From contig NZ_FTPO01000002.1 in the NCBI RefSeq assembly GCF_900155915.1, positions 372,001-436,000 on the forward strand: 64,000 nucleotides of DNA, given 5' to 3'. The notes below the pieces were generated by a model. The model was given only the letters and a program-made list of their open reading frames with translations. It made no database searches and was not told the origin of the DNA. Origin of the DNA: Microbacterium sp. RU33B (lineage in GTDB: Bacteria; Actinomycetota; Actinomycetes; Actinomycetales; Microbacteriaceae). The translations under genes and the position numbers were made by a program. This document shows positions 17,483 through 26,102 of this stretch, piece by piece. Every line of letters begins with the position of its first letter. The stretch's first letter is position 1.

Positions 17483-17851
17483 TCACTCTCCTTCGGTGGT
17501 GGTGCTGGTTTCGGATGCCGGTTCGGCGAGCAGTACGTCCAGGCGGTCGATGCGGGCACGCCAGAGGTCTTCGAAGTGGCGCAGCAGCGCCTGTGCGCGG
17601 GCGATCATCTCGGGATCCGCCCGGACGAGACGCTCGCGGCCCTCGGCCCGCTTGACGATGAGCCCCGCGGCCTCGAGCACGGCCACGTGCTTCTGCACCG
17701 CCGCGAACGACATGTCGTAGTGACGGGCGAGCGTCGACACCGATCGCTCGCCCTCGATCGTGCGGCGGAGGATGTCACGCCTCGTCGCCTGGGCGAGTGC
17801 GTGGAAGACACGGTCGATCTCGACATCGCTGAGCTCCTGTTGTGCAACCAT
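17483..17851 (-). CDS. ArsR/SmtB family transcriptional regulator
   Basis: A 122-residue winged-helix repressor (VFHALAQATRRDILRRTIEGERSVSTLARHYDMSFAAVQKHVAVLEAAGLI). It lacks the cysteine metal-binding motif of classical ArsR, so it probably senses something other than arsenite or cadmium. The -10 box TAACGT (17865-17860, minus strand) ends 8 nt before the ATG, and a palindrome spans the start codon. That arrangement predicts autorepression of this regulator and the downstream SRPBCC gene. Confidence 0.9.
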   Translation of the reverse strand: MVAQQELSDVEIDRVFHALAQATRRDILRRTIEGERSVSTLARHYDMSFAAVQKHVAVLEAAGLIVKRAEGRERLVRADPEMIARAQALLRHFEDLWRARIDRLDVLLAEPASETSTTTEGE

Positions 17852-17858
17852 TTGGTTG
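17845..17858. promoter_or_regulatory. Palindromic operator over the arsR start codon
   Basis: CAACCA-TT-TGGTTG is a perfect 6-bp-arm inverted repeat. On the minus strand it begins just after the -10 box TAACGT and includes the ATG at 17851-17849, so bound repressor would cover the transcription start of a leaderless message. Confidence 0.65.
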
Positions 17859-17973
17859 TACGTTAGACCCCGGATGCCGCGAGCGCAACCCCCGATCGCG
17901 CAGACATCGGCCGACCGCGGCGGAGAACTAGACTGAGCCTGTCCGGCATCCCCGAATCCTGGAGCTGAGCCGC

Positions 17974-20310
17974 GTGACCACCCCTCCTTCGGCCCCCGTG
18001 GCCGACACCGTCGAAAACGCCCTCGCGACTCCCGAGAAGGAGCAGCCGTACGCGGCCCTCGGTCTCAAGCCCGACGAGTACGCCCAGATCCGCGAGATCC
18101 TCGGCCGCCGCCCCACGTCGGGCGAGCTGGCGATGTACTCGGTGATGTGGAGCGAGCACTGCTCCTACAAGTCGAGCAAGATCTACCTGCGCCAGTTCGG
18201 GCAGAAGGTCTCCGACGAGATGCGCAAGAACCTCATGGTGGGGATGGGGCAGAACGCCGGCGTCGTCGACATCGGCGAGGGGTGGGCGGTCACCTTCAAG
18301 GTCGAGTCGCACAACCACCCGAGCTACATCGAGCCGTTCCAGGGAGCGGCGACGGGCGTCGGCGGCATCGTGCGCGACATCATCTCGATGGGGGCGCGCC
18401 CCGTCGCCATCATGGACCAGCTCCGCTTCGGCGACATCGACCACCCCGATACGGCACGTGTCGTGCACGGCGTCACGAGCGGCATCTCGTTCTACGGCAA
18501 CTGCCTGGGCCTGCCCAACATCGGCGGCGAGACGGTGTTCGACTCGGTGTACCAGGGCAACCCGCTCGTCAACGCCCTCGCGGTCGGCGTGCTCCGCCAC
18601 GAAGACCTCAAGCTCGCCAACGCGGTGGGCGCGGGCAACCAGGTCGTGCTGTTCGGCGCCCGCACCGGAGGCGACGGCATCGGCGGAGCATCCATCCTCG
18701 CGTCCGACACGTTCGCCGACGGCGGCCCCACGAAGCGCCCCGCGGTGCAGGTGGGCGACCCGTTCGCCGAGAAGGTGCTCATCGAGTGCTGCCTCGAGCT
18801 CTACCGCGACGACCTCGTCGAGGCGATCCAGGACCTGGGCGCCGCCGGCATCTCGTGCGCGACCTCGGAGCTCGCCGCCAACGGCGGCTCGGGCATGCGC
18901 GTCGACCTCGAGAACGTGCTGCTGCGCGACCCCACGCTCACGCCCGAGGAGATCCTCATGAGCGAGAGCCAGGAGCGCATGATGGCGATCGTGGCGCCCG
19001 ACAAGCTCGATGCGTTCCTCGCGGTCGTGCGCAAGTGGGACGTCGAGACCAGCGTTCTGGGCGAAGTGACCGGAGACGGCCGCCTGCAGATCTTCTGGCA
19101 CGGAGAGGAGATCGTCAACGTCGATCCCTCCACGGTCGCCGTCGACGGACCTGTCTACGAGCGACCGGTCGCCTACCCCGTATGGCTCGACGCGCTCCGC
19201 GACGATTCGGCATCCGCTCTCCCGCGCGATCTCGACGGCGACACGCTGCGCCGCCAGTTCCTGCAGCTCGTGGCGAGCCCCAACCTGGCCGACACCGCGT
19301 GGATCACGAACCAGTACGACTACTACGTCATGGGCAACACCGCCCTGTCGTTCCCGGATGACGCGGGCATGATCCGTGTCGACGAGCACTCCGGCCTCGG
19401 CTTCGCCATCGCCACCGACTGCAACGGCCGCTTCTGTCAGCTCGACCCCTACCAGGGCGCGAAGCTGGCCCTCGCCGAGGCGTACCGCAACGTCGCCGTC
19501 ACCGGCGCCGCACCCGCCGCGGTCACCGACTGCCTCAACTTCGGCAGCCCCGAGAACCCCGAGGTCATGTGGCAGTTCTCGCAGGCGGTCGAAGGCCTCG
19601 CCGACGGATGCCTCGAACTCGGCATCCCCGTCACGGGCGGCAACGTCTCGTTCTACAACCAGACCGGCGACGTGCCGATCTTCCCGACGCCGGTCGTCGG
19701 CGTGCTCGGCGTGATCGACGACGTCGCACGCCGCATCCCCTCGGGCTGGCAGGATCCGGGCGAGAACATCTACCTCCTCGGCGTCACCGCCACCGAGCTC
19801 AGCGGCTCGGCCTGGGCCGGCACGATCCACGGCCACCTCGGCGGACGGCCGCCGGCGGTCGACCTCGCGAACGAGAAGAAGCTCGCCGAGCTGCTGCACG
19901 CCGCCGGCCAGCAGTCGCTCGTATCGGCCGCGCACGACCTGTCCTCCGGTGGGCTCGCCCAGTCGCTCGCCGAGGCCGCGATGCGCTTCGGCGTCGGGGC
20001 GCGCGTGTGGCTGACCGAGATCATGGAGCGCGACGGAGTGGATGCCGCGACCGCCCTGTTCTCGGAGTCGACCGGTCGCGCGATCGTGTCGGTGCCGCGC
20101 GAGGACGACGTGAAGTTCCGCGGCCTGTGCGACGGGCGCGGCTACCCCGTGCTCCGCATCGGCGTGACGGATGCGGCCGCCGACGGGGATGCCGCGGCGC
20201 TCGAGGTGCAGGGCGTCTTCACCGTGCCGCTGACCGAGCTGCGCGACCTCTCGCAGGGCACGCTCCCCGGCGTGTTCGGCGCCACGGTGTCGGAGCCGGT
20301 CGCCGGCTGA
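17974..20310 (+). CDS. purL: Phosphoribosylformylglycinamidine synthase subunit PurL
   Basis: A 778-residue small-type PurL, the ATP-dependent synthase that converts FGAR to FGAM in purine biosynthesis with PurQ and PurS. The N-terminal catalytic patch [16 protein letters not shown], then [25 protein letters not shown] and GNVSFYN are conserved. The GTG at 17974 fits the family N-terminus and follows a -10 box TAGACT (17929-17934) with a leader of about 35 nt. purQ and purS are not adjacent. A dispersed hairpin element begins 25 nt after the stop. Confidence 0.97.
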   Translation: MTTPPSAPVADTVENALATPEKEQPYAALGLKPDEYAQIREILGRRPTSGELAMYSVMWSEHCSYKSSKIYLRQFGQKVSDEMRKNLMVGMGQNAGVVDIGEGWAVTFKVESHNHPSYIEPFQGAATGVGGIVRDIISMGARPVAIMDQLRFGDIDHPDTARVVHGVTSGISFYGNCLGLPNIGGETVFDSVYQGNPLVNALAVGVLRHEDLKLANAVGAGNQVVLFGARTGGDGIGGASILASDTFADGGPTKRPAVQVGDPFAEKVLIECCLELYRDDLVEAIQDLGAAGISCATSELAANGGSGMRVDLENVLLRDPTLTPEEILMSESQERMMAIVAPDKLDAFLAVVRKWDVETSVLGEVTGDGRLQIFWHGEEIVNVDPSTVAVDGPVYERPVAYPVWLDALRDDSASALPRDLDGDTLRRQFLQLVASPNLADTAWITNQYDYYVMGNTALSFPDDAGMIRVDEHSGLGFAIATDCNGRFCQLDPYQGAKLALAEAYRNVAVTGAAPAAVTDCLNFGSPENPEVMWQFSQAVEGLADGCLELGIPVTGGNVSFYNQTGDVPIFPTPVVGVLGVIDDVARRIPSGWQDPGENIYLLGVTATELSGSAWAGTIHGHLGGRPPAVDLANEKKLAELLHAAGQQSLVSAAHDLSSGGLAQSLAEAAMRFGVGARVWLTEIMERDGVDAATALFSESTGRAIVSVPREDDVKFRGLCDGRGYPVLRIGVTDAAADGDAAALEVQGVFTVPLTELRDLSQGTLPGVFGATVSEPVAG

Positions 20311-20334
20311 CGCAGGGGTGCTCGCCGCGCGGCC

Positions 20335-20394
20335 GCGGCGGATTCCTGCGAGTGCGCCGTCGCGCGACGAAGCGCTGGCAGGAACCTGCAGCGG
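20335..20394. repeat. Dispersed 60-bp hairpin element (copy B)
   Basis: The left arm (20335-20352) and right arm (20375-20392) are imperfect inverted repeats around TTCCTGC. It is 51/60 identical to 14191-14250 with no gaps. It is placed immediately after purL and before the promoter of the next small gene. Confidence 0.7.
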
Positions 20395-20439
20395 ATGCCG
20401 CATCCGCTGCACGCGGTGCTCCGACGTACACTTGAGGGC

Positions 20440-20571
20440 ATGAGCGACGACGACTACGCGGGTTTCGCAGACGCACGCACCAGGCGCACCAAGATCATCG
20501 CGTGGGTCGTGATCGTCTCCCTCATCCTGGTCGGCGGCGGCGCCACCGTGTTCGCCCTGATCTTCGGGTGA
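20440..20571 (+). CDS. 43-residue single-helix membrane protein
   Basis: The ATG frame encodes 43 residues. A hydrophilic N-terminus (MSDDDYAGFADARTRRTK) is followed by one transmembrane helix rich in V, I, L and G ending in FALIFG. A -10 box TACACT (20427-20432) sits 7 nt upstream, the pattern for leaderless genes in this window. It lies 19 nt before the paralogue gene at 20591 and is probably co-transcribed with it. Function unknown. Confidence 0.65.
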   Translation: MSDDDYAGFADARTRRTKIIAWVVIVSLILVGGGATVFALIFG

Positions 20572-20590
20572 CCGACCCCCTCCCTGTGTC

Positions 20591-21439
20591 ATGACGGCGT
20601 GGACGGGTGACCCGGCGGACCGCGGTCGTCCGTCACGCCCCGCCACAGCGCGCAATCTGGGAGTCGCGCTCGCCAAGCTCGAGCACCAGCGGGCACAGCA
20701 GGCCGTGCTGGCGGCACGCACCGCCGCGAAGGCGGCCAAGGCCGAGCTGCTGACGGCCCGCGCCGACCGCTTCGGCGGGCGAGCCACCTTCCGCGACGTG
20801 CTCGCGGCGCACGCGCGCTACACGAACGCCCGCCGCGCCGTGCGCGCCGCGGTCGCCGCGGCCGAGGCGCGCCGTGCGAGCATCGACATCGCCCGGCTCG
20901 CCTCCCGCGGGCATGCCTCGACGCTGCCGCTCGCGCAGGTTCTCGCCGCCCACGACTCTGTGACGGCGCGCTGGCTCACGTACGAGACGGATGCCGCCAA
21001 GCTCATCGCCTTCCCCGCGATGAGCGATGTGCGCCACCCCCCGACGGCGGTGTTCGTGCGACAGCAGCGCATCGCGGTCGATCTGCGCCCCGCAGGACCC
21101 GAGGCCCGCATCACGGCGGAGCAGTTCCTGGCCTACCGCGACGCCGTGTCCGCCCTCGACGCGGCCTTCGTCGCCGCGGAGCAGGCGGCCTGGCAGCTCG
21201 CCCGCGAAGAAGACGCCCGTCGCGAGGTCGCTGCCCGAGAGCGGCGCGCCGAAGAGGCCCGTGCCCGGCACGTGCAGGCGCGGGATGCCGCCGAGGCGGC
21301 CGCGCGCGAGACGAGAGACGCAGCGGAGCGGGCCCGCGCGGAGAGCGAGGGAGCCAGGCATCCGTCCGCCCCGGTCTCCGACACCCGGCCCGTGTGGCCC
21401 GTGCCCGGGCGCACGCGCGCGACGCCTCCTCCGACCTGA
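20591..21439 (+). CDS. Uncharacterised coiled-coil protein, paralogue of the next gene
   Basis: A 282-residue protein rich in alanine, arginine and glutamate. Residues ~25-100 form a probable coiled coil. Residues ~118-205 form a domain shared with the next gene: HDSVTARWLTYETDAAKLIAFPAMSD, then LRPAGPEARITAEQFLAYRDAV. The C-terminal third is a second charged helix, followed by a proline-rich tail with RPVWPVP. No transmembrane segment or signal peptide is visible. More than half of the shared domain is identical between the paralogues, so it is under constraint, but I do not recognise its function. It follows the 43-residue membrane protein by 19 nt. Confidence 0.8.
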   Translation: MTAWTGDPADRGRPSRPATARNLGVALAKLEHQRAQQAVLAARTAAKAAKAELLTARADRFGGRATFRDVLAAHARYTNARRAVRAAVAAAEARRASIDIARLASRGHASTLPLAQVLAAHDSVTARWLTYETDAAKLIAFPAMSDVRHPPTAVFVRQQRIAVDLRPAGPEARITAEQFLAYRDAVSALDAAFVAAEQAAWQLAREEDARREVAARERRAEEARARHVQARDAAEAAARETRDAAERARAESEGARHPSAPVSDTRPVWPVPGRTRATPPPT

Positions 21440-21478
21440 CCGCAAGCCAGGAGCCGCCCGGACGGTTAGCATGACAGG

Positions 21479-22396
21479 GTGGAGCCTCTGTTCGATTTCA
21501 TCGGGCAATACTGGTGGCTCGCCTTCCCCCTCTTCGGTGTGCTGGCGGGCGTCGGCAATGCCTGGGAGCGCGGTGCCAAGCGTCGGCACCAGCGCCGCCT
21601 CGAGGTGATCAAGGCGAAGGCGCAGGTGAAGACGGCGCAGATCGCCGCCCGCAGCGGCCAGGCGTCGCCGGTCACACAGGCGATCGATGCCGCCGTCGCC
21701 GCCGGAGCGAGCCCCCGGCCGACGGCCACGGGCGACACGCAGGCCGACCAGCTGTCGCGGCTGTTCGCCGAGCACGACGCGGTGACCAAGCGCTGGCTCG
21801 AGTACGAGCTCGACGTCGCCAAGATGATCGCCTTCCCGGCCATGAGCGATGGCCGGCAGCCGCTCACCGCCGCGTATCTGCGGGCCAAGAGGGTGGCCGA
21901 CGGACTGCGCCCCGCATCGCCCAAGGCCAAGCTCACGCACGAGCAGTTCTCCGAGTACCGCTCCGCCGTGACCGACTACGAGGTGGCGTTCGACCTCGCC
22001 GAGCGCGACGCCCGCCGCATCAAGGACACGACGTTCAGCGAGGTCGAGCGCAAGCGCCTCGACACCGCCAAGCAGCTTCTGACCATCGCGATCGACCAGG
22101 CCGCGACTCCGGCGGAGCGCCAGCTCGCCTACCGCCGCGTGCGCCAGGAGCTCGACGGTCTCATCTCCCTCTCCGATGAGGCGATCGTCGTCCTGGAGGA
22201 GCAGGTCGCACTCCAGATCACGACGGGCTCCGACGCGGATGCCGCGCCGGAGGCATCCGCGTCCGCCGCGCCGCCCGCCGCTCCCGCCGCGACGCCCGCG
22301 CCCGAGCCGCTCCCTGTTCAGCGACCCGCGCAGTGGCCCGTGCCCTCGCGTGAGCACAAGCCGCTGCCCGAGACGCCGCCCGGCACCACGCGCTGA
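21479..22396 (+). CDS. Uncharacterised membrane-anchored paralogue of the preceding gene
   Basis: A 305-residue protein with a GTG start 6 nt after a -10 box TAGCAT (21467-21472). It has an N-terminal helix (VEPLFDFIGQYWWLAFPLFGVLAG) that could anchor it, then a basic stretch (ERGAKRRHQRRLEVIKAK). The shared domain is at ~100-185 (HDAVTKRWLEYELDVAKMIAFPAMSD, LRPASPKAKLTHEQFSEYR), followed by a helical region with ISLSDEAIVVLEEQVAL. An Ala/Pro linker ends in WPVPSREHKPLP, echoing the WPVP tail of its neighbour. It has its own promoter, so the paralogues can be expressed separately. Function unknown. Confidence 0.82.
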   Translation: MEPLFDFIGQYWWLAFPLFGVLAGVGNAWERGAKRRHQRRLEVIKAKAQVKTAQIAARSGQASPVTQAIDAAVAAGASPRPTATGDTQADQLSRLFAEHDAVTKRWLEYELDVAKMIAFPAMSDGRQPLTAAYLRAKRVADGLRPASPKAKLTHEQFSEYRSAVTDYEVAFDLAERDARRIKDTTFSEVERKRLDTAKQLLTIAIDQAATPAERQLAYRRVRQELDGLISLSDEAIVVLEEQVALQITTGSDADAAPEASASAAPPAAPAATPAPEPLPVQRPAQWPVPSREHKPLPETPPGTTR

Positions 22397-22479
22397 CCTG
22401 ACCGCACCTCAGCATCAGCAGGCCTCGCCGCGAGCCGATCCTCGGTTCGCGTGCTCCTGACGCACGTCCCACTCGAGGG

Positions 22480-22528
22480 TTGACAGATCGCTGTCTTCGT
22501 TGCATGGTTAGTTGGTCAAGTAACTAAC
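22480..22528 (+). promoter_or_regulatory. Promoter and operator of the GntR/ABC operon
   Basis: A good -35 box TTGACA (22480-22485) is followed by an inverted repeat GTTAGTT (22507-22513), 8 nt, AACTAAC (22522-22528), which overlaps the expected -10 and transcription start region. The spacing and the AT-rich composition against a GC-rich background fit a YtrA-type GntR operator. Confidence 0.65.
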
Positions 22529-22546
22529 CAACTGAGTGGGGACGAT

Positions 22547-22933
22547 GTGATCGAAGACGGCAAGCCGATCTTCCTCCAGATCGCGGAGAGCGTGGAGGGG
22601 GCGATCGTCGACGGATCCCTGGCCGAAGAGAGCCAGGCGCCGTCGACGAACGAGCTCGCCGCATTCCACCGCATCAATCCCGCCACGGCCGCGAAGGGAA
22701 TCGCGATGCTCACCGAGAAGGGCGTGCTGTACAAGCGGCGCGGCATCGGGATGTTCGTCGCCGAAGGCGCGCGCGCCCGCCTGCTCGGGGAACGCCGCGA
22801 TGCCTTCGCCGACCGCTACATCGATCCGCTCCTCGCCGAGGCGCGGACGCTGGGACTGGGTCCCGACGATCTCGCCGCTCTCATCCGCGACCGCGCGGCC
22901 GCATCCACCGACACGGAAGGAACCAGCCGATGA
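22547..22933 (+). CDS. GntR family regulator, YtrA subfamily
   Basis: A 128-residue short GntR protein. The winged helix occupies residues ~8-75 (PIFLQIAESVEGAIVDGSL, ELAAFHRINPATAAKGIAML, GIGMFVAEGA), and only a short helical dimerisation tail of about 50 residues follows, as in YtrA. This subfamily usually represses an adjacent ABC exporter operon. Its stop overlaps the ATPase start by 4 nt, and the palindrome at 22507-22528 lies over its own promoter. Confidence 0.92.
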   Translation: MIEDGKPIFLQIAESVEGAIVDGSLAEESQAPSTNELAAFHRINPATAAKGIAMLTEKGVLYKRRGIGMFVAEGARARLLGERRDAFADRYIDPLLAEARTLGLGPDDLAALIRDRAAASTDTEGTSR

Positions 22934-23844
22934 CCGCCGTCATCGAGGTGAAGAACCTCACCAAGCGCTACCGCGAGACCCTCGCCGCCGACGATGTGAG
23001 CTTCTCGATCGAGAAGGACACCATCTACGGCCTCCTGGGTCGAAACGGCGCCGGCAAGACCACCGTCATGTCGATCCTCACGGCGCAGAACTTCGCCACG
23101 AGCGGCACGGTGCGCGTCTTCGGCGAGAACCCCTACGAGAACGCTCGCGTGCTCAGACGGATGTGCTTCGTCCGCGAGGGGCAGAAGTACCCCGACGATG
23201 CGACGGCGCGGCACGCCTTCCGGATGGCGCAGCTGTTCTTCCCGCACTGGGACCAGGCGTTCGCCGACCGTCTCGTCGCGGAGTTCCAGCTCCCCCTGAA
23301 GAAGGCCATCAAGAAGCTCTCCCGCGGACAGCTCTCGGCCGTCGGGGTCATCATCGGCCTCGCCTCCCGCGCCGAGATCACGTTCTTCGACGAGCCCTAC
23401 CTCGGACTCGACGCCGTCGCCCGCCAGATCTTCTACGACCGGCTGCTCGAGGACTACTCCGAGCATCCGCGCACCGTGATCCTCTCGAGCCACCTGATCG
23501 ACGAGGTCTCGAACCTCCTCGAGCGTGTCATCGTCATCGACCGCGGCCGCATCATCATGGACGAGGAGACGGATGCCGTGCGCGACCGTGCTGCGACGAT
23601 CGTCGGCGACTCGGCCGCGGTCGATGCCTTCGTCGCCGGGCGTGAGGTCATCCACCGCGAGAGCCTCGGCCGCGTCTCGTCGGTCACGGTGCTCGGCGCC
23701 CTGACGCCCGACGACCGGGCCGCCCTCACGGCGGCGGGCCTGGATGCGGCTCCCGTGTCGCTGCAGCAGCTGATCGTGCGCACCACCCAGCACACCGCCG
23801 GATCCGCGGCGGAGAACATGACCTCGGAAGGAGCACTCCGATGA
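22930..23844 (+). CDS. ABC transporter ATP-binding protein
   Basis: A 304-residue ATPase with Walker A GRNGAGKTTV (residues ~38-47), a signature region LSRGQLSAVGV, Walker B EITFFDEPYLGLD and the switch histidine in ILSSHLIDE. The region after the ATPase core (~220-304) is a divergent accessory domain. It belongs to the BcrA/YtrB-like drug or peptide export group, so it probably detoxifies envelope-active compounds. It is translationally coupled to the GntR regulator upstream and the permease downstream. Confidence 0.93.
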   Translation: MTAVIEVKNLTKRYRETLAADDVSFSIEKDTIYGLLGRNGAGKTTVMSILTAQNFATSGTVRVFGENPYENARVLRRMCFVREGQKYPDDATARHAFRMAQLFFPHWDQAFADRLVAEFQLPLKKAIKKLSRGQLSAVGVIIGLASRAEITFFDEPYLGLDAVARQIFYDRLLEDYSEHPRTVILSSHLIDEVSNLLERVIVIDRGRIIMDEETDAVRDRAATIVGDSAAVDAFVAGREVIHRESLGRVSSVTVLGALTPDDRAALTAAGLDAAPVSLQQLIVRTTQHTAGSAAENMTSEGALR

Positions 23845-24527
23845 ACCGCACGCTGAACGTCGTCCGGATGCAGCTGGTCAACCGACAGACCTACGTCTGG
23901 GTGCCGCTCATCGTCCTCGCGGGCTCGTGGCTGCTCAGCATCGCGATCTTCGCGATGATCCCCTTCGACGGCCCGAAGGCCGGCGGCGGCTCGTTCGCCC
24001 CGCTCTGGTACTTCCTCGCCGTCGGCGTCCAGGCTCTGACCCGCACCTTCCCGTTCTCGCAGGCGATGAGCGTCACGCGGCGCGAGTACTTCCTCGGCAC
24101 GCTCCTGACGGCGGCCGCGACGTCGGCGATGCTCAGCGTCATCTTCGTGATCGGCGGACTGATCGAGCTCGCCACCGGCGGATGGGGCGTCAACGGCTGG
24201 TTCTTCCACCTCGATTGGCTGTGGGCCGCGGGTCCGTGGGGCGCTCTGCTGGTGTTCTTCGTCCTCGCGATGCTGTTCTTCATCACGGGCTTCTGGGCGG
24301 CGACGATCTTCAAGCGCTTCGGAACGCTCTGGCTGACCGTCGTCATCGTGGGCATAGGCGCGCTCCTCGTCGGCGCGATCTTCCTCATCACGCGGCTCGA
24401 GGTGTGGGAGCAGGTCATCACGTGGATCCTCGTGCAGGGCGCGCTCGGCCTGACGCTGTGGGGTCTCGTGCTCGCCGCCGCGCTCGCCGCGGTGTCGTTC
24501 GCGACGCTGCGCCGCGCGATCCCCTGA
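23841..24527 (+). CDS. ABC transporter permease, ABC-2 like
   Basis: A 228-residue protein with six hydrophobic segments and no soluble domain, encoded 4 nt overlapping the ATPase. It is the membrane partner of the exporter. FPFSQAMSVTRREYFLGTLL is a typical cytoplasmic coupling-loop region of this group. The substrate cannot be read from sequence. A perfect long terminator hairpin follows. Confidence 0.9.
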   Translation: MNRTLNVVRMQLVNRQTYVWVPLIVLAGSWLLSIAIFAMIPFDGPKAGGGSFAPLWYFLAVGVQALTRTFPFSQAMSVTRREYFLGTLLTAAATSAMLSVIFVIGGLIELATGGWGVNGWFFHLDWLWAAGPWGALLVFFVLAMLFFITGFWAATIFKRFGTLWLTVVIVGIGALLVGAIFLITRLEVWEQVITWILVQGALGLTLWGLVLAAALAAVSFATLRRAIP

Positions 24528-24533
24528 ATCCAT

Positions 24534-24580
24534 CGACGACGGATGCCCCGGACCGCACGGGTCCGGGGCATCCGTCGTCG
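24534..24580. terminator. Strong terminator hairpin between convergent genes
   Basis: CGACGACGGATGCCCCGGACC and its exact complement flank a GCAC loop, a stem of about 21 bp. It serves the ABC operon on the plus strand and the HerA gene on the minus strand. Confidence 0.92.
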
Positions 24581-24587
24581 TACGGTG

Positions 24588-25667
24588 TCAGCGGATCGGC
24601 ACGGGCACGTCGATGCCGCCCTCGTGCGTGAGGCGGTCGCCCATCTGCACGAGGCTGGGCTGGGCGATGAAGCCGCCGGCGAACAGCGCCTGTCCTTGCG
24701 CGAACATCGGCGAGCGCTCCAGCAGCGCGCCCGGTGCGTAGCCGAAGATCTCGGCGAGCTCGTCGAGATCGCGCGGCGAGCTCATGCGCATGAGGGCGAG
24801 GTTGTCGCACTGCGACAGCGCGTTCGGGTGCACCTTCGACGGCCGCTGCGTCGAGAGCAGCAGCCACAGCCCGTACTTTCGGCCTTCCGCGGCGATCTGC
24901 ACGATGAGTTCCGTCAGTCGCTGATCGACGGCGCTCACCGGGTCGGGGGAGCAGAGGTTGTGCGCTTCGTCGATGACGATGAGGCGACCGACGCGCTCTT
25001 CGCGGTGCGTCCACAGATGGTCGAGCACCGCGAGAGCGGCCGCTCGCGACTCGGCCTGCGTGGCGAACCCGCCCAGGTCGACGACGGTCGCGTCGGGACG
25101 CTCATCGATGTCGTCGGTGACCGACCGGCCGCCCCACGCCCACAGACCCCACTCGGCCACGCCGAGATTCTCGAGTCGGAGCGCGAGCCGATGCATCACC
25201 TCAGCCCCCGACGCCCGCAGATGGGGCACGAGGTGATGGTCCTTGATGCGCGGATACTCGGTCGCCAGGGAGAGCATCGCGTTGTACTCCTCGGCGTCCA
25301 GGATCGGATCGAGATGCACGACCGCCGCCTGCGATCGCAGCGGCATGTCGAGCATCCGGATCTTCAGCGGGTTGTCTCCTCCGGGACGGAAGACGCGGAT
25401 GTCACGGGAGCCGAGGGCATCTGCGGCATCGACCGGCGCGTCCTGGCGGACGTCGGACAGCTTCACGAAGTCGGAGTTGGGGTCGAGGATGACCAGGGGG
25501 AGCCTCGTATGCAGCAGCACCTGCTCCAGCAGCACGCCCAGCGCGTAGGTCTTGCCCGATCCGCTCTGACCGCACCAGAAGGTGTGGCGGTTGAGCCTCT
25601 TGGCCAGCAGATGCGCCGGCGTGTGTTCCTCGGACTCGAGCAGGGTTCCGATGCGGAGGTCGGCCAT
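24588..25667 (-). CDS. HerA/DUF87-type ATP-binding protein
   Basis: A 359-residue P-loop ATPase of the FtsK/HerA superfamily. Walker A is GQSGSGKT near residue 36, Walker B is RLIVIDEAHN near 235, and the sensor-like STQRPSK follows. HerA-type ATPases are usually hexameric DNA translocases paired with the NurA nuclease; no nuclease is adjacent, so the partner is unknown. The ATG at 25667 was chosen because a -10 box TAGCGT ends 7 nt before it; earlier in-frame starts would lie upstream of that promoter and overlap the chorismate mutase end region. Confidence 0.85.
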   Translation of the reverse strand: MADLRIGTLLESEEHTPAHLLAKRLNRHTFWCGQSGSGKTYALGVLLEQVLLHTRLPLVILDPNSDFVKLSDVRQDAPVDAADALGSRDIRVFRPGGDNPLKIRMLDMPLRSQAAVVHLDPILDAEEYNAMLSLATEYPRIKDHHLVPHLRASGAEVMHRLALRLENLGVAEWGLWAWGGRSVTDDIDERPDATVVDLGGFATQAESRAAALAVLDHLWTHREERVGRLIVIDEAHNLCSPDPVSAVDQRLTELIVQIAAEGRKYGLWLLLSTQRPSKVHPNALSQCDNLALMRMSSPRDLDELAEIFGYAPGALLERSPMFAQGQALFAGGFIAQPSLVQMGDRLTHEGGIDVPVPIR

Positions 25668-25708
25668 GACGCCCACGCTAGGGCTCATCGGCTCCCCGGC
25701 GCCAGAGC

Positions 25709-26020
25709 TCAGCGGCCGTCGGCCGCCGCGGTGTGGTGACGGATGACTTCGGCCACGACGAAGTTGAACCACTTCTGGGCGAACTCGGGGTCGAGGTCGG
25801 CCTCGAGGGCGAGCTCGCGCAGGCGGGTCAGCTGACGCTCCTCGCGGGCGGGGTCGGAGGCGGGCATCCCGTGCTCCGCCTTCAGGATGCCGACCTGCTG
25901 CGTCGCCTTGAAGCGCTCCGCGAGCAGATGGATGAGGGCGGCGTCGATGTTGTCGATGCTCCCGCGGAGCCTCTTCAGCGTCTGCAGCGCCTCTGCGTCG
26001 GTGTTGTCGGCGGTGTCCAC
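25709..26020 (-). CDS. Chorismate mutase, AroQ type
   Basis: A 103-residue all-helical AroQ-type chorismate mutase that converts chorismate to prephenate for Phe and Tyr synthesis. The first helix has LKRLRGSIDNIDAALIHLLAERFKATQQVG, with the active-site arginine and the following K in GILKAEHGM; DPAREERQLTRL continues the fold. The GTG start is 6 nt after a -10 box TAGGGT. Actinobacterial enzymes of this size are often stimulated by DAHP synthase, which is not encoded nearby. Confidence 0.9.
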   Translation of the reverse strand: MDTADNTDAEALQTLKRLRGSIDNIDAALIHLLAERFKATQQVGILKAEHGMPASDPAREERQLTRLRELALEADLDPEFAQKWFNFVVAEVIRHHTAAADGR

Positions 26021-26102
26021 GCGTCGACCCTATCGCGGGCTCGGTCGCCGTCCGGGGTCGCAGTGTCTCTCACGCGAGTGTGCGCGGCTCTAGAGTGTGA
26101 CC

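Noticed and set aside
24588..25667. HerA ATPase as part of a defence system
   Set aside because: There is no NurA-like nuclease or SIR2/HerA partner nearby, and its neighbours are chorismate mutase and an ABC operon.
26097..26102. GTG at 26097 as start of the AI-2E transporter
   Set aside because: It would directly follow the -10 box TAGAGT; the ATG at 26103 has the usual 6-nt distance.
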